Positions 54,101 through 61,642 of a stretch of 64,000 bases of DNA are shown piece after piece. The notes under the pieces are model-generated. The model worked only from the letters and a program-made list of their open reading frames with translations. It ran no database searches and had not been told where the DNA came from. The DNA is from HGM04593 sp045588485 (lineage in GTDB: Bacteria > Bacteroidota > Bacteroidia > Bacteroidales > Bacteroidaceae): the NCBI GenBank assembly GCA_045588485.1, contig JAZNEI010000026.1, forward strand, positions 10,389-74,388, read 5' to 3'. The position numbers were made by a program, and so were the translations under genes. The number at the start of each line of letters is the position of its first letter. Within the stretch, counting starts at the first letter, position 1.

Positions 54101-55517
54101 ACGTGTATTCGTATGCTATCGCAAGTACCTCGTCGGCACGTAGGGCGTTCTTCAATGATATGTATCCCAATGCGCTGTTTACGGTGTATTCCGATGCCGA
54201 GAGCAATCGCGCATTTGACAACTTCTCGTAGTCGAGTCCGCCGTTTATTCCATTGATGTTGCCAAGCACATTGTTCACATTGTCGATATTACGTATGTCG
54301 GCGTATGTGCTGTTCATTGTGCTGTATAGATTATTGGCGTTGTTCGATGGGAGACCGGCCATACTGCCTGCCGCCTGCCACATTCCGTTGCTTATGTGAC
54401 GACTCTCGCCGATATCGGTAAAGGCAACAATATTACGGGGACTGGTGTAATCGCTGGTCTTGTTTGTTATCCACACTTCGACACGGTTGATGGTTACTCC
54501 CGAGATAATTGTGGGCAACTGTGCCATTGAACGGTCGTAGTTGTCGCGGAAGTAGTGTGCAAGGAAGAAGTGACGATTCTCGTCGTAATTGGCAATATCA
54601 ATCTCGAATGTGGTAAGCTGTGTTCCACCTTTTGAGCTGACAGTGGTGCTGTTTGATGTCTTTTGCGATATTACTGTCTGTAACGACAGCTTGCCGAACT
54701 GGAAGTCGGCACGTACACCAAATAGTGATGATGCCCCACGTATAAGCCCCGAGTTTGTGTTGAACGAAACGTTACCGGCCTCGATAAGCTTTACGACCTC
54801 GTCCTCTTTTCCTTCATATTTAAGGTTCAGTTTCTGTGCATCGTAACGGAATGTAGCTTCGGTGTCGTAGTTCAGATTAAGATTCATCTTATCGCCTACG
54901 CTACCTTTGATATTGAGGTTTATCTTCTCGTCAAAATCGAAACTGTTGGTCTTACGGCTGCGTTGTGGCAACGATGGATTGTCTATCGTCTGTATAGAGT
55001 AGCCTATCTTCATCTCGGCGCTACCCTGTGTCTTTATGCGCACTCCTCCCGGACCGAAAATCTTCTCGGCGGGACCAAGGTCGAAGTGCATATCAGTAAA
55101 ATCGAATTTGTCTTTGCCCTGTGCATCCTCGAACTCTTTACGGTTCTTTTCGCGGAAATAACGTTTTATCGATTGGCTTAAATGCCATCGGTTGTACTCC
55201 TCTTGTTTAAGCATAATGGGAGTACCCATAAGTTCCTGCCCCAATCGAGTTCTGAAGGTGTATGAGCTGTCTTTGTCGTTGTATATTGTATCGGTGATGA
55301 TATTCTGTGGCGAGTGCAGATTAAAAGGTTTCTTTTCGATGTCTGCGATGTTCTCGGGGATGGTTTGTGAGATGGGGTACCGTGCTTTTAATGTATCGCG
55401 CATGGCTAACTTTTGGGCGCGGATACGACGACGCTCTGCGAGCCTGTCCTCCTGAGCAAACATTGTTCCAATGCCTGCCAGAAGAATCAATACCGTAAGA
55501 AGCGTGCGTAGTCTCAT
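48132..55517 (-). CDS. sprA: Type IX secretion translocon protein SprA (Sov homologue)
   Basis: This 2461-aa protein has a signal peptide (1-21) and the SprA pattern throughout, for example FNTNSGLIRGASSLFGVRAD near residue 255, repeated WVNEMRLLGFENKSG-type segments, and a very long beta-barrel region. SprA forms the 36-strand outer-membrane channel of the T9SS. Length is in the family range. A basic insert rich in Lys/Arg/Gly (about 1885-1915) interrupts the barrel. It starts 4 nt after ruvA, an arrangement known across the phylum. The terminator at 48080-48125 closes the unit. Confidence 0.97.
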   Translation of the reverse strand: MRLRTLLTVLILLAGIGTMFAQEDRLAERRRIRAQKLAMRDTLKARYPISQTIPENIADIEKKPFNLHSPQNIITDTIYNDKDSSYTFRTRLGQELMGTPIMLKQEEYNRWHLSQSIKRYFREKNRKEFEDAQGKDKFDFTDMHFDLGPAEKIFGPGGVRIKTQGSAEMKIGYSIQTIDNPSLPQRSRKTNSFDFDEKINLNIKGSVGDKMNLNLNYDTEATFRYDAQKLNLKYEGKEDEVVKLIEAGNVSFNTNSGLIRGASSLFGVRADFQFGKLSLQTVISQKTSNSTTVSSKGGTQLTTFEIDIANYDENRHFFLAHYFRDNYDRSMAQLPTIISGVTINRVEVWITNKTSDYTSPRNIVAFTDIGESRHISNGMWQAAGSMAGLPSNNANNLYSTMNSTYADIRNIDNVNNVLGNINGINGGLDYEKLSNARLLSASEYTVNSALGYISLKNALRADEVLAIAYEYTYGGQTYQVGEFSSDQKESGTTLFVKLLKPNACSPQNGCWNLMMKNVYSLGTRSLRSNDFKLDVYYASDSLGTNITYLPEAGLKSTTLLRLMNLDRLDANNTKETPNGSFDFVQGYTVDASTGRIFFPSVEPFGNYLRSKIGNDAIADKYVFQELYDSTKTIAKQMAEKDKFYLIGEYTGSSANVIQTGSSNIPRGSVVVTAGGVTLTENVDYQVDYSSGIVTILNQNIIDAGTNVNVSLESNTLFNMQRKTVLGLNWKYDFSNDLNFGGTFMTLREKPLTSKVDMGSEPLNNTIWGINISWKKESQWLTNMLDRLPLISCTAPSSINLTAEFAKLNAGTSSEVQSQASYIDDFESTENGIDLTSPSSWVLASLPTGMPYSNLTNDIRTGYNRARLSWYTIDPLFTRRSSSLTPSHIKSDIEQLSNHYVREVYERELFPNKESVQGESSILSLLNLTYYPDERGPYNLDPDLTFEGKLNDPEKRWGGITRQLGTTDFETANIQYVEFWMLDPFIYEQAGMGGDLYINLGEVSEDILKDGKKFFENGLPASSNTYSYEETAFGRVPTTSSLVYAFDNNAGSRGQQDVGLDGLSSEEEAQFTPYKNYLEAIKGRVRQEVYDSIASDPAGDNYHYFRGGDYDAALKGIIERYKYFNNNEGNSPASSDNQSYNSAAKTTPDIEDVNQDFTMDEYENYFQYRISLRPEDMQVGRNYISDKRTVSTKLRNGTTESVDWYKFRIPINEYEKAVGSIRDFTSIRFMRMYMTSFRKPITVRFATMQLIRGDWRPYQQAIASVNNTSPSITGDFTMSAVNIEEHGDRKPVNYVLPPGISRILDPEQPQLRQDNEQSLSLQINNLGSKESRAVYKKSNLDVRQYKRIQLYIHAEAPEIDATDLKNNEVSLFVRFGSDYKSNYYEYEVPLTLTPHGSYDKYSNTGATAVWPAENMIDIPLNKLTDIKVRRNTLRNSGASDVSNTTIYSEYDEDTPKNRISIVGSPSLGQIKVMMIGVRNNTSNAKSAVIWVNEMRLLGFENKSGWAAQGNLNLKLSDIGSIAAQGKIETAGFGGLEDKLASRSKDDYYRYTITGTMDFGRLLPKAAKVSLPTYYSFTEEVKSPLYSPFETDLLFEDVLDSYSGAARDSIRSIAEIRSTTRNFSLSNAKLNISSKMAMPYDPANFSFSYSYSRTDNSGSTIDWERRLNWKASVSYNYASPIKTIKPFEKMKGKSKWLKILKDFGINPLPQNITFNTDMTRNYQEMQARDLNATSGGSPIPLNFSQQFYWNRSFSIKWDPTTNLRMSLNTGTNAEIEEPYVPVNKKRYPNEYEIWKDSVKMSIQSMGRPLTYQQNFTASYSLPLNKMPIFEWLTADASYNASYNWARGNRISGVSYGNNISNKRNITINGNFNFEKLYNIIPYLEETNKRFASKRSGSSNRTGRKANNAKEKKPKKGRPFTKEITLVLDSAMPLNHGLKSKKITLTARTKDGKNYKLKYKVVDENSILIKSKDTVSLKLTITAKEKGEKSTFAKNMQYPTRLLMSVRNASISYTNSYAMSLPGFMPEVGDIFGQKSRNGIYAPGLDFAFGMTGDSYLRKAYERGWLLNNDSVSMQASSNAAEDLQLKMTLEPVTDLKIDLNASWTRNKSRNIQFMYAGMPHTESGGFSMTTISIGNSFGGGNADNNYKSSVYDKFVGSLETIRQRVEQRYEGSKYPAGSALAGETYNPANGGVDKYSADVMIPAFLEAYTSGSKKGLGDLFPSFMSMLPNWRVKYSGLSKLEFFKKYFKSVNIEHGYKSIYAMGSYSTYTTYMEYTNGIGFVNNTTTGMPVPSSRYNVGSVSINESFSPLFGVNVTTNNNITIGGKYIKSRVLNLSLTAIQMVETYSDEIALNVGYKIVGLKLFGGGKKANKSKNSVSNDLNIRGDFSYKNMSSLARSIDKGTTQATSGTKSFNYSLSADYTYSKMLTLSFYFDRQQTIPLISASSYPTTTTDFGVSMRFSLNR

Positions 55518-55521
55518 TGTC

Positions 55522-56115
55522 TTACAGTTGTTTGAGTGCCAGTTTTATAACCTGTTCTACAGATGCCGAGGGTTCGGCCTTTACCACATTCTGTACCACT
55601 TTGCTTGCAGCGGCATTGGGAAAGCCCAACATAACAAGTGCCGAGATTGCCGACTCGGCTGTCTCGTTGTTTGCTGCAATATTGACAACTGCTGCACCGG
55701 GAATAACCGATGTAATATCTTTAATCTTGTCTTTAAGGTCTACTATTATGCGTTGAGCAGTCTTAAGACCTATTCCCTTGACGCTCTTCAGAATGGTTTC
55801 ATTTCCGGTGGCAATTACCTCGCACAATTCACTGACGGTGAATGCCGAAAGGATTGTGCGTGCAGTGTTTCCTCCGATTCCCGAAACTGATATCAATTTT
55901 AGGAAAAGGCTGCGCTCTTCCTTGCTGTGGAATCCGAAAAGTTGATGTGTGTCTTCGCGTATAACCTCGTAAATATATATTTTTACCTCTTTCTTGCCCT
56001 GTAGTGCACTGAATGTATTCAGTGTTATGCTTGTCTCGTAGCCTACTCCTGCGCACTCTACTATTGCTGTGGCAGGTGTAATCTCGGCCAATTCTCCTTT
56101 AAGATATTCTATCAT
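55522..56115 (-). CDS. ruvA: Holliday junction branch-migration protein RuvA
   Basis: This 197-aa protein has an OB fold (MIEYLKGELAEITPA), two helix-hairpin-helix motifs (ISVSGIGGNTARTIL near 80-95 and LKSVKGIGLKTAQRII near 115-130), and the C-terminal RuvB-binding domain. It targets RuvB to Holliday junctions. The ATG at 56115 is the family start; the longer frame to 56163 is not needed. sprA follows by 4 nt. The 56116-56238 gap includes a weak GCACTT/AAGTGC stem that might terminate the ABC gene. Confidence 0.95.
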   Translation of the reverse strand: MIEYLKGELAEITPATAIVECAGVGYETSITLNTFSALQGKKEVKIYIYEVIREDTHQLFGFHSKEERSLFLKLISVSGIGGNTARTILSAFTVSELCEVIATGNETILKSVKGIGLKTAQRIIVDLKDKIKDITSVIPGAAVVNIAANNETAESAISALVMLGFPNAAASKVVQNVVKAEPSASVEQVIKLALKQL

Positions 56116-56238
56116 AATATTTTGCAGTTGTGTTTTTGCTTGGCACCTTTTCCTATGGCGCAAGCTATCTTTAAACTAAACGCACTTTTTCCTCTTTTAT
56201 TGTATAAGTGCTTTTAGAAGCTCCAAAAAAGATTTTGC

Positions 56239-57882
56239 CTATTCTCCTATCCTCAGAACTTTGTTGCAATATTCAAGCACTGCCGGGCGGTGTGTTACGA
56301 AAATAAGTGTCTTTCCTATCTGTGCCGATGTGAGTCTTTGTAGCATCTTCTTCTCGGTCGCTTCGTCAAGGGCCGATGTTACTTCGTCGAGGATGAGTAT
56401 AGAGCCGGGGCGCAGCAGCGAGCGTGCCACAGCTATGCGTTGGGCCTGTCCCTCGCTCAGTCCGCCTCCCTGTTCGTTCAATGGAGTATCTAAGCCTTGT
56501 GGAAGCTCGTCGACAAACTCGGCACAGGCTGTGTGAAGCGCATTCTGCATCATCTGTTCATCGGCATTGGGGTTACCCATAAGAAGATTGTCGCGTATCG
56601 TGCCGCTGATGAGACTGTTACCCTGTGGGATATATACAAAATTACCACGTGTGAGGGGCGATGATATGTGACTCTCTTTTTCGTTATATATCTCTATCTT
56701 GCCACTGTTTGGTTGTACAAGAGCTACAAGCAGGCGTATGATGGTTGTCTTACCTGCTCCTGTCTCACCAACGATGGCTATGCTGCTGTTGGGTAGGAAA
56801 TCGAATGAGAAATTTCTCAAAATTCTACGTCCTTCCTCTTCATAACTAAAGTCGACGCTGTCGAAACGTACACCGGCGGTACCGTCGAGCATTATACGGT
56901 CACCCTGCTCTTCCTCGGGTAGCTCTTCAAGCTCGTTCAGACGCTCGGCCGCAGTGAGTGCCGATACCATCCCGGGGAGGTACCTACTAAGGTCCATTGT
57001 CGGGCGCTGTATCAGTCCTACCAGTTGCAGGAATGCCGATAGTGTACCGAATGTGATGGCTCCCGAAGCAAGGCCGCTTACTCCCCACAAAAATGCGGTC
57101 AGATAGCCTGCGGCAAAGCCCAATTGTACAAGCGAGAATGCTCCTATTGAGAATTTGGTACGATTACGTACCTGACTGTGCAACGTATCCTGCAGGCGAG
57201 TCAGTTGTTCTTCGGTGGCACTGTTCTGTTCAAGAGTTTTTATGACGGCCTTATGCTGCAAGCTCTCTTGCAGTACCGACTGTATACGGCTGTCGCTGTC
57301 ACGTACCTGTCGGTTGTAGTCTCTCATATAACGTACATATACCCTGCTGACAAGCAGACACATCGGCAGGATTATGAGTACAGTGACGGCAAGCATCTTG
57401 TTCATACTGAAGAGCAATATAAAACTGCCAATAAGCTGCAATAGAACTACAATTACAGCAGGTACAGTTTCGGTGATAAGCAATGTTACATTGCTTACAT
57501 CCCCCTCGAGGCGGTTGATAAGGTCGCCTGTGTGGTGTTTCTGCAGGTAAAGCCACTCGCTGCGCATAAGACGTGAGAATATTTGTAATCGTGTGCGGTT
57601 ACTTGCTTTTACGCCCATTATCGCATTAATCCAACGGCTTGCACTGCGCGAGAGTATCTCCAGCAGCATCAGTACAGCTATTGTAATACCGGTGTATATT
57701 AACGAACCTTCAGTCTCGCCTGTGGCTATATCAATGGCACGTTTGCAAGCAAGAACCCATAGGAGCTGGCAAACGACATCCAATGCTCCCATTGTTGTGT
57801 TAAGTACAGCTTGCAGTCGTGCCCCTTTTGAGTTTTGCCACAGCCAAGCAATGAGTTTACTTATAGGTTTTTTATTCTCCAC
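56239..57882 (-). CDS. ABC transporter, fused permease and ATPase
   Basis: This protein of about 547 aa has six transmembrane helices (about 1-300) and an ATPase domain with Walker A GETGAGKTT, signature LSEGQAQRIAVARSLL (LSEGQ instead of LSGGQ), and Walker B ILILDEVTSALDE. It is an exporter half-transporter. The open frame reaches 57957, but its first 25 residues (MKNIQASLIFLARFFVY...) are encoded by the repeat and lie upstream of the promoter. The GTG at 57882 (VENKKPISK), with AGAAGGAAG just before it, is the better start. The substrate is unknown. Confidence 0.85.
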   Translation of the reverse strand: MENKKPISKLIAWLWQNSKGARLQAVLNTTMGALDVVCQLLWVLACKRAIDIATGETEGSLIYTGITIAVLMLLEILSRSASRWINAIMGVKASNRTRLQIFSRLMRSEWLYLQKHHTGDLINRLEGDVSNVTLLITETVPAVIVVLLQLIGSFILLFSMNKMLAVTVLIILPMCLLVSRVYVRYMRDYNRQVRDSDSRIQSVLQESLQHKAVIKTLEQNSATEEQLTRLQDTLHSQVRNRTKFSIGAFSLVQLGFAAGYLTAFLWGVSGLASGAITFGTLSAFLQLVGLIQRPTMDLSRYLPGMVSALTAAERLNELEELPEEEQGDRIMLDGTAGVRFDSVDFSYEEEGRRILRNFSFDFLPNSSIAIVGETGAGKTTIIRLLVALVQPNSGKIEIYNEKESHISSPLTRGNFVYIPQGNSLISGTIRDNLLMGNPNADEQMMQNALHTACAEFVDELPQGLDTPLNEQGGGLSEGQAQRIAVARSLLRPGSILILDEVTSALDEATEKKMLQRLTSAQIGKTLIFVTHRPAVLEYCNKVLRIGE

Positions 57883-57903
57883 TTTCTTCCTTCTAATTTT
57901 TTG

Positions 57904-57911
57904 CGAATATA
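57904..57911 (-). promoter_or_regulatory. ABC transporter gene promoter -7 box
   Basis: TATATTCG on the minus strand fits TAnnTTCG and lies five bases after the repeat core, as at the other repeat loci. The GTG start is 22 nt downstream. Confidence 0.6.
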
Positions 57912-57912
57912 C

Positions 57913-58083
57913 GAAGAAACGAGCGAGAAATATCAAGCTTGCTTGAATATTTTTCACAGCGAGTGCCGCCGTATATCTTCAATATCGAAGAAACGAGCGA
58001 GAAATATCAAGCTTGCTTGAATATTTTTCACAGCGAGTGCCACAGTAGATATTTAATATACGAAGAAACGAGCGAGAAATATA
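57913..58083 (-). repeat. Second promoter-repeat array, upstream of the ABC transporter gene
   Basis: Two units with a 74-75-bp period begin with GAAGAAACGAGCGAGAAATA at 57913 and 57987. A third (58062-58083) is cut short just before the palindrome. The palindrome TCAAGCTTGCTTGA lies at 57933 and 58007. The core is identical to that of the typA array, but the spacer between cores differs, and only the unit nearest the gene has a good -7 box; the other two positions (TATTGAAG, TATATTAA) are degenerate. Confidence 0.85.
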
Positions 58084-58149
58084 TATTACCGTTGGCGAAT
58101 TGGACATTGCATAATTTTTATAATTATTTCTATTTTTTCTTGGAAAAAT

Positions 58150-58179
58150 TTTGTATCTCCAAAACAATTTGTATATTTG
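58150..58179 (+). promoter_or_regulatory. Promoter of the long leader upstream of the AAA gene
   Basis: TTTG (58150-58153) and TATATTTG (58172-58179) are separated by 18 nt, a good Bacteroidota promoter. It lies about 500 nt upstream of the AAA gene. Confidence 0.6.
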
Positions 58180-58183
58180 CCGT

Positions 58184-58684
58184 TGATTGCGGGAGTAGGC
58201 CTGTGTTATTACAGGGCCTTGCATCCAAAATGTAAATAAGCAATTTTTTGCAATAATGAAATTCTCTACACAAACATCAAAGAACGAAAAAATGCATTTG
58301 ACGGGGTCGCGTATGCGGCACTGCCAAACGTAGCGTTCTTTGACTTTGTGGAACCGCGCCGACAGATTGCCGGTTATCCGCGAGACCCTATTTCTTAACG
58401 AACAGCTTCCAATAAATAGCCTCGCGAAATATAGCCAACTCCGCAGCAACTCTTGAATGTCGGCAGGAAAGACGGTATTTTTTTTTATAGACATAAGTGT
58501 CCCTGCTTTTTTGCTATGTGCAAGAATCGGGTATCTTCTTGTCTCCTATAACCTTGAGTCTGACGGGCAGCGAAATAGCTACCTGTGGATTTACAAAGTG
58601 CATCGTAAATGGTGTACAAAATAGTCGTCGCCCCTATTCGTGTGGTCGGGACGGCATTTTCAACAACCTTTAAAACTAATACTT
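58184..58684 (+). ncRNA. Candidate structured leader RNA or independent small RNA
   Basis: About 500 nt separate the promoter from the AAA start, with no long frame. There are paired segments: TCAAAGAACG with CGTTCTTTGA (58277-58286 and 58334-58343), GGAACCG with CGGTTATCC (58350-58379, two bulged bases), and an early GGCCTGT/ACAGGGCC hairpin near 58198-58218. A 26-codon frame (58256-58333, MKFSTQTSKNEKMHLTGSRM...) ends immediately before the right arm of the long stem. A T9 run follows near 58480. It could be a cis-acting leader or a separate RNA; 6S-like and Bacteroidales-1-like RNAs are possible comparisons. Confidence 0.35.
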
Positions 58685-61522
58685 ATGGAGAATAGAACTA
58701 TTTACAACAGCGAGTGTGAGAATGAAATAACAGGTGTCATCAATAATATGACAACAGCTTCGGCCGAGGAGATGAGCAGTGATGATTTCGATAAACTTCT
58801 TGACGACTTTATACGTGAGAGTCTGAATGATAATGATGAAACAGATGAGGACGATACCGATGACTTGGATTATTGCGACTCGGGTTTCGATGATGAAGAT
58901 GATGATAGCGACGATGACGAAGTTGATGATTATGGCAGTGACGACGATGATGTAGATGAACTTGAAGATGATGATGCTTTTAAGGAGTTCGATTATGGTT
59001 GTGTTGAATATAAGCCGGGTAGGGTAAACTATATCCTGCCTGCTTGTCCTGATAACTTATGTAAGGCTTCGAAACTTGTTATGACCTATGATGCTTTCGA
59101 AGGTCAACAGCTTCGTGGAGAACCAATCGTTTTTACCAATGATGGCAGCAGTAGCAGAATATATTTCACTTTACATGAAATTACCCATTTCAATAGCGAT
59201 GCTGCTCCGGTGCTATATGTCTATTCGGCTAACGAGTCCTATCCACTATTCAGATACAGATTCGAGATGGATGATGAATCGAGCCGTGAAGGAATGGCGA
59301 GCCTTATCGAGCTTCTCGATGCGATTCCTACTGGTAACTACTTTTTCTATTTTTGGGGAGTAGAGATAAAAGAAATGGCCAAGCATTGTGTAAATATAGG
59401 AGGCGGCTATTGTATTCCTTTTGTTCATGTGGCTAAAAATGAATATCTCCCAAAGATTGCACTTGAGAATATTGATGCGAAGGTCGAGAGAAACAATAGT
59501 ATCAATTTTTCTCTGCGGTTTGACAGTATGCTCGACAAGAGATACGGTTTTCAACTTTATATGTATAACCGCAGCTATAATCTTATAGCCCGAGGTGCAA
59601 CCTTTGTGTGGGATAAGTTCGGTACCCGTAAGAGGAAAAAACTCAATACAGTGCTGACTGCCTCTTTCCCTCTTTTCGGAGAGTATATAACATATATCCT
59701 ACAGAATGGTACCCCCATTTATAAAGTGAATATCTCTATAGATAATGGCAAGATTGTCTCTATTGCACAGAGTGATGTCAAGCCGTTTGGTAAGGAGTAT
59801 CTTATGCTTGTAGAGCTTGAGCAGCGAAATTGCTGGCATGTGTTCCGTGAATTAAGTGCCCCCATAAGTATAAAGGAGTACTTTCTCTCGACTTACGAGC
59901 GCCAGAATCTTAACCGTTTACGTAGCTCCAAAGGGCTTAACACTTTGGATATTGTTTCACATTTTGTCTATAATGGCGGTAGCAGTACGATAGAACTTAA
60001 GGCACTCGAAAAGATGTGCAATATGTTCCGAGGTATTTCATGCTTTAAGTCGGCCGATTGTATCGAACTGACTGAGGCAAAAAATGCTGTCGACCCTTAT
60101 AGTGATGCTACCGAGCTTTTTGAAGATCCTATCGGAGAGTGTGTTGCTCTGTATAATATCTCGGCTCTTGTGGGTGGTGGAGCAGTGGTCGTAAAGAAGA
60201 TTCTCGATGCTATCGGGCGTTCTTCGACATTCTCGCTCTGTCTTATAGGCAACACAAGTGAGGTGGCGCAATTGTTCGAGTGTTATCCGCAGTTAAAGCA
60301 CTTTTTCCCTGTCAATAACTGCATCCCTGCCGGTAAGATGTATGCCGAGACTCTTGTTGTGCAGGTGTTGAATGAACTTGAGAAATGCGATCTTTTCCTC
60401 TCACCCCAGGCGCAGGCTCTGTTACTCGATACGGCAAGAAAAGCCGAGGAAGCCGGCAGTTTGTATCACCTCACCGAAGTGGCTGTCAGTGAGTTTGTAA
60501 AGAGTGGTATCGTTAATAATTTTATCTCTCGCACAATGTCGACACTCGATAGCAGACGTGCCGATGACAAGGCTTTTCTCTCTACAATAGAGGCCTGTGA
60601 CATAGATAGGGATATGTTGGTAAAGGGAACCGAACAGGAGTTCGAGGATAGTATAAAGGAGCTGAATGAGATGGTCGGACTCAACGATGTAAAGAAGAAT
60701 ATCATTACAAACTTTAATCGTCTCAAGAATAATGCCGAACGTCGTCGTTTGGGGCTGAAAGTGAAAAGCGGGGAGTGTCACCACATGATATTCACAGGTA
60801 ATCCCGGTACGGGAAAGACGACTGTTGCCAAGATGATGGGACGTATCTATCATGCATTGGGTCTGCTTTCTAAAGGCGACGTTGTCTACACCGACCGTAG
60901 CAAGATTGTCGGCCGTTACATCGGTGATACCGAGCGTAATATGCAGCGTATACTGTTGGAGGCAAAGGGTAATATCCTCTTTATCGACGAGGCTTATACT
61001 CTGTGCGACTCTCTTCAGGACCGTAAGGATTTTGGCTATCGGGCAATAGAGTGTCTTCTTACTGTGATGGCGCAAGAGAACTGCGATATGATTGTCATAT
61101 TTGCAGGTTATTCTAAGGAGATGGATAAGATGATGCTAAGCAACCAAGGACTGCAAGGCCGTTTCCCTTATAAGTTTGAATTTAAGGACTATACGGCCGA
61201 TGAGCTTATGCAGATAGCCGAGTATAAACTCTCGCAAGAGGATTATGAACTCACCGATGAGGCTCGCGCTCTTTTGCGTAAGACTATCGACGAGGCTGTA
61301 GACAACAAGGGATGGGCTTTCAGCAACGCACGATGGATAGAGCAATATGTGAACAATGGCATAATCCCGGCGCAGAGCGACCGTTTGATGCTTTGCAATA
61401 ATGCAAAAAATCGCGACGACTATCGTTGCGTATGTGTCGAGGATGTGCGCGTAGCATATAATCTGTATAAACCTCAGACCGAGGTCAAGAAGGTGTATCG
61501 CGAGATAGGCTTTACTGCCTGA
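58685..61522 (+). CDS. CbbX/SpoVK-type AAA+ ATPase with an acidic N-terminus and a degenerate first AAA domain
   Basis: This protein of about 945 aa starts at the ATG at 58685. Residues about 46-103 are strongly acidic (mostly Asp/Glu). A beta-rich region (about 105-400) of no recognised family follows. A degenerate AAA-like segment (about 480-660) has the CbbX C-terminal pattern but no Walker A; it reads VGGGAVVVKK there. The last domain is an intact CbbX-type AAA: Walker A GNPGTGKT (705-712), Walker B FIDEA (766-770), and FAGYSKEMDKMM with arginine-finger GLQGRFPYK near 828. CbbX proteins remodel protein complexes as hexamers. The target is unknown. Confidence 0.85.
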   Translation: MENRTIYNSECENEITGVINNMTTASAEEMSSDDFDKLLDDFIRESLNDNDETDEDDTDDLDYCDSGFDDEDDDSDDDEVDDYGSDDDDVDELEDDDAFKEFDYGCVEYKPGRVNYILPACPDNLCKASKLVMTYDAFEGQQLRGEPIVFTNDGSSSRIYFTLHEITHFNSDAAPVLYVYSANESYPLFRYRFEMDDESSREGMASLIELLDAIPTGNYFFYFWGVEIKEMAKHCVNIGGGYCIPFVHVAKNEYLPKIALENIDAKVERNNSINFSLRFDSMLDKRYGFQLYMYNRSYNLIARGATFVWDKFGTRKRKKLNTVLTASFPLFGEYITYILQNGTPIYKVNISIDNGKIVSIAQSDVKPFGKEYLMLVELEQRNCWHVFRELSAPISIKEYFLSTYERQNLNRLRSSKGLNTLDIVSHFVYNGGSSTIELKALEKMCNMFRGISCFKSADCIELTEAKNAVDPYSDATELFEDPIGECVALYNISALVGGGAVVVKKILDAIGRSSTFSLCLIGNTSEVAQLFECYPQLKHFFPVNNCIPAGKMYAETLVVQVLNELEKCDLFLSPQAQALLLDTARKAEEAGSLYHLTEVAVSEFVKSGIVNNFISRTMSTLDSRRADDKAFLSTIEACDIDRDMLVKGTEQEFEDSIKELNEMVGLNDVKKNIITNFNRLKNNAERRRLGLKVKSGECHHMIFTGNPGTGKTTVAKMMGRIYHALGLLSKGDVVYTDRSKIVGRYIGDTERNMQRILLEAKGNILFIDEAYTLCDSLQDRKDFGYRAIECLLTVMAQENCDMIVIFAGYSKEMDKMMLSNQGLQGRFPYKFEFKDYTADELMQIAEYKLSQEDYELTDEARALLRKTIDEAVDNKGWAFSNARWIEQYVNNGIIPAQSDRLMLCNNAKNRDDYRCVCVEDVRVAYNLYKPQTEVKKVYREIGFTA

Positions 61523-61572
61523 TAAATAGTGCTTCTGATATGCACAGTTGTTGTGTGTTAAAACAAATTCGC

Positions 61573-61580
61573 TATCTTTG
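61573..61580 (+). promoter_or_regulatory. Promoter -7 box of the transglutaminase-like lipoprotein gene
   Basis: TATCTTTG, with TTG 19 nt upstream (61551-61553). It is enclosed by a 12-bp inverted repeat (61561-61572 and 61599-61610). Confidence 0.6.
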
Positions 61581-61642
61581 CCGTAAATTGCAAATTTTGC
61601 GAATTTGTTTTATGCAATACAATAAAAAAACATAACAGACCT

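Noticed and set aside
58179..58484. A 6S-like small RNA closed by pairing of GCCGT with ACGGT
   Set aside because: The left arm would lie at or before the transcription start predicted from the -7 box, so it would not be in the RNA; the stem just before the T9 run is also too weak for a terminator. I kept only the general leader or ncRNA call at low confidence.
57979..58494. 171-codon minus-strand frame over the repeat array and leader
   Set aside because: It is built of repeat units and structured leader sequence, has no recognisable domain, and crosses the good plus-strand promoter at 58150-58179.
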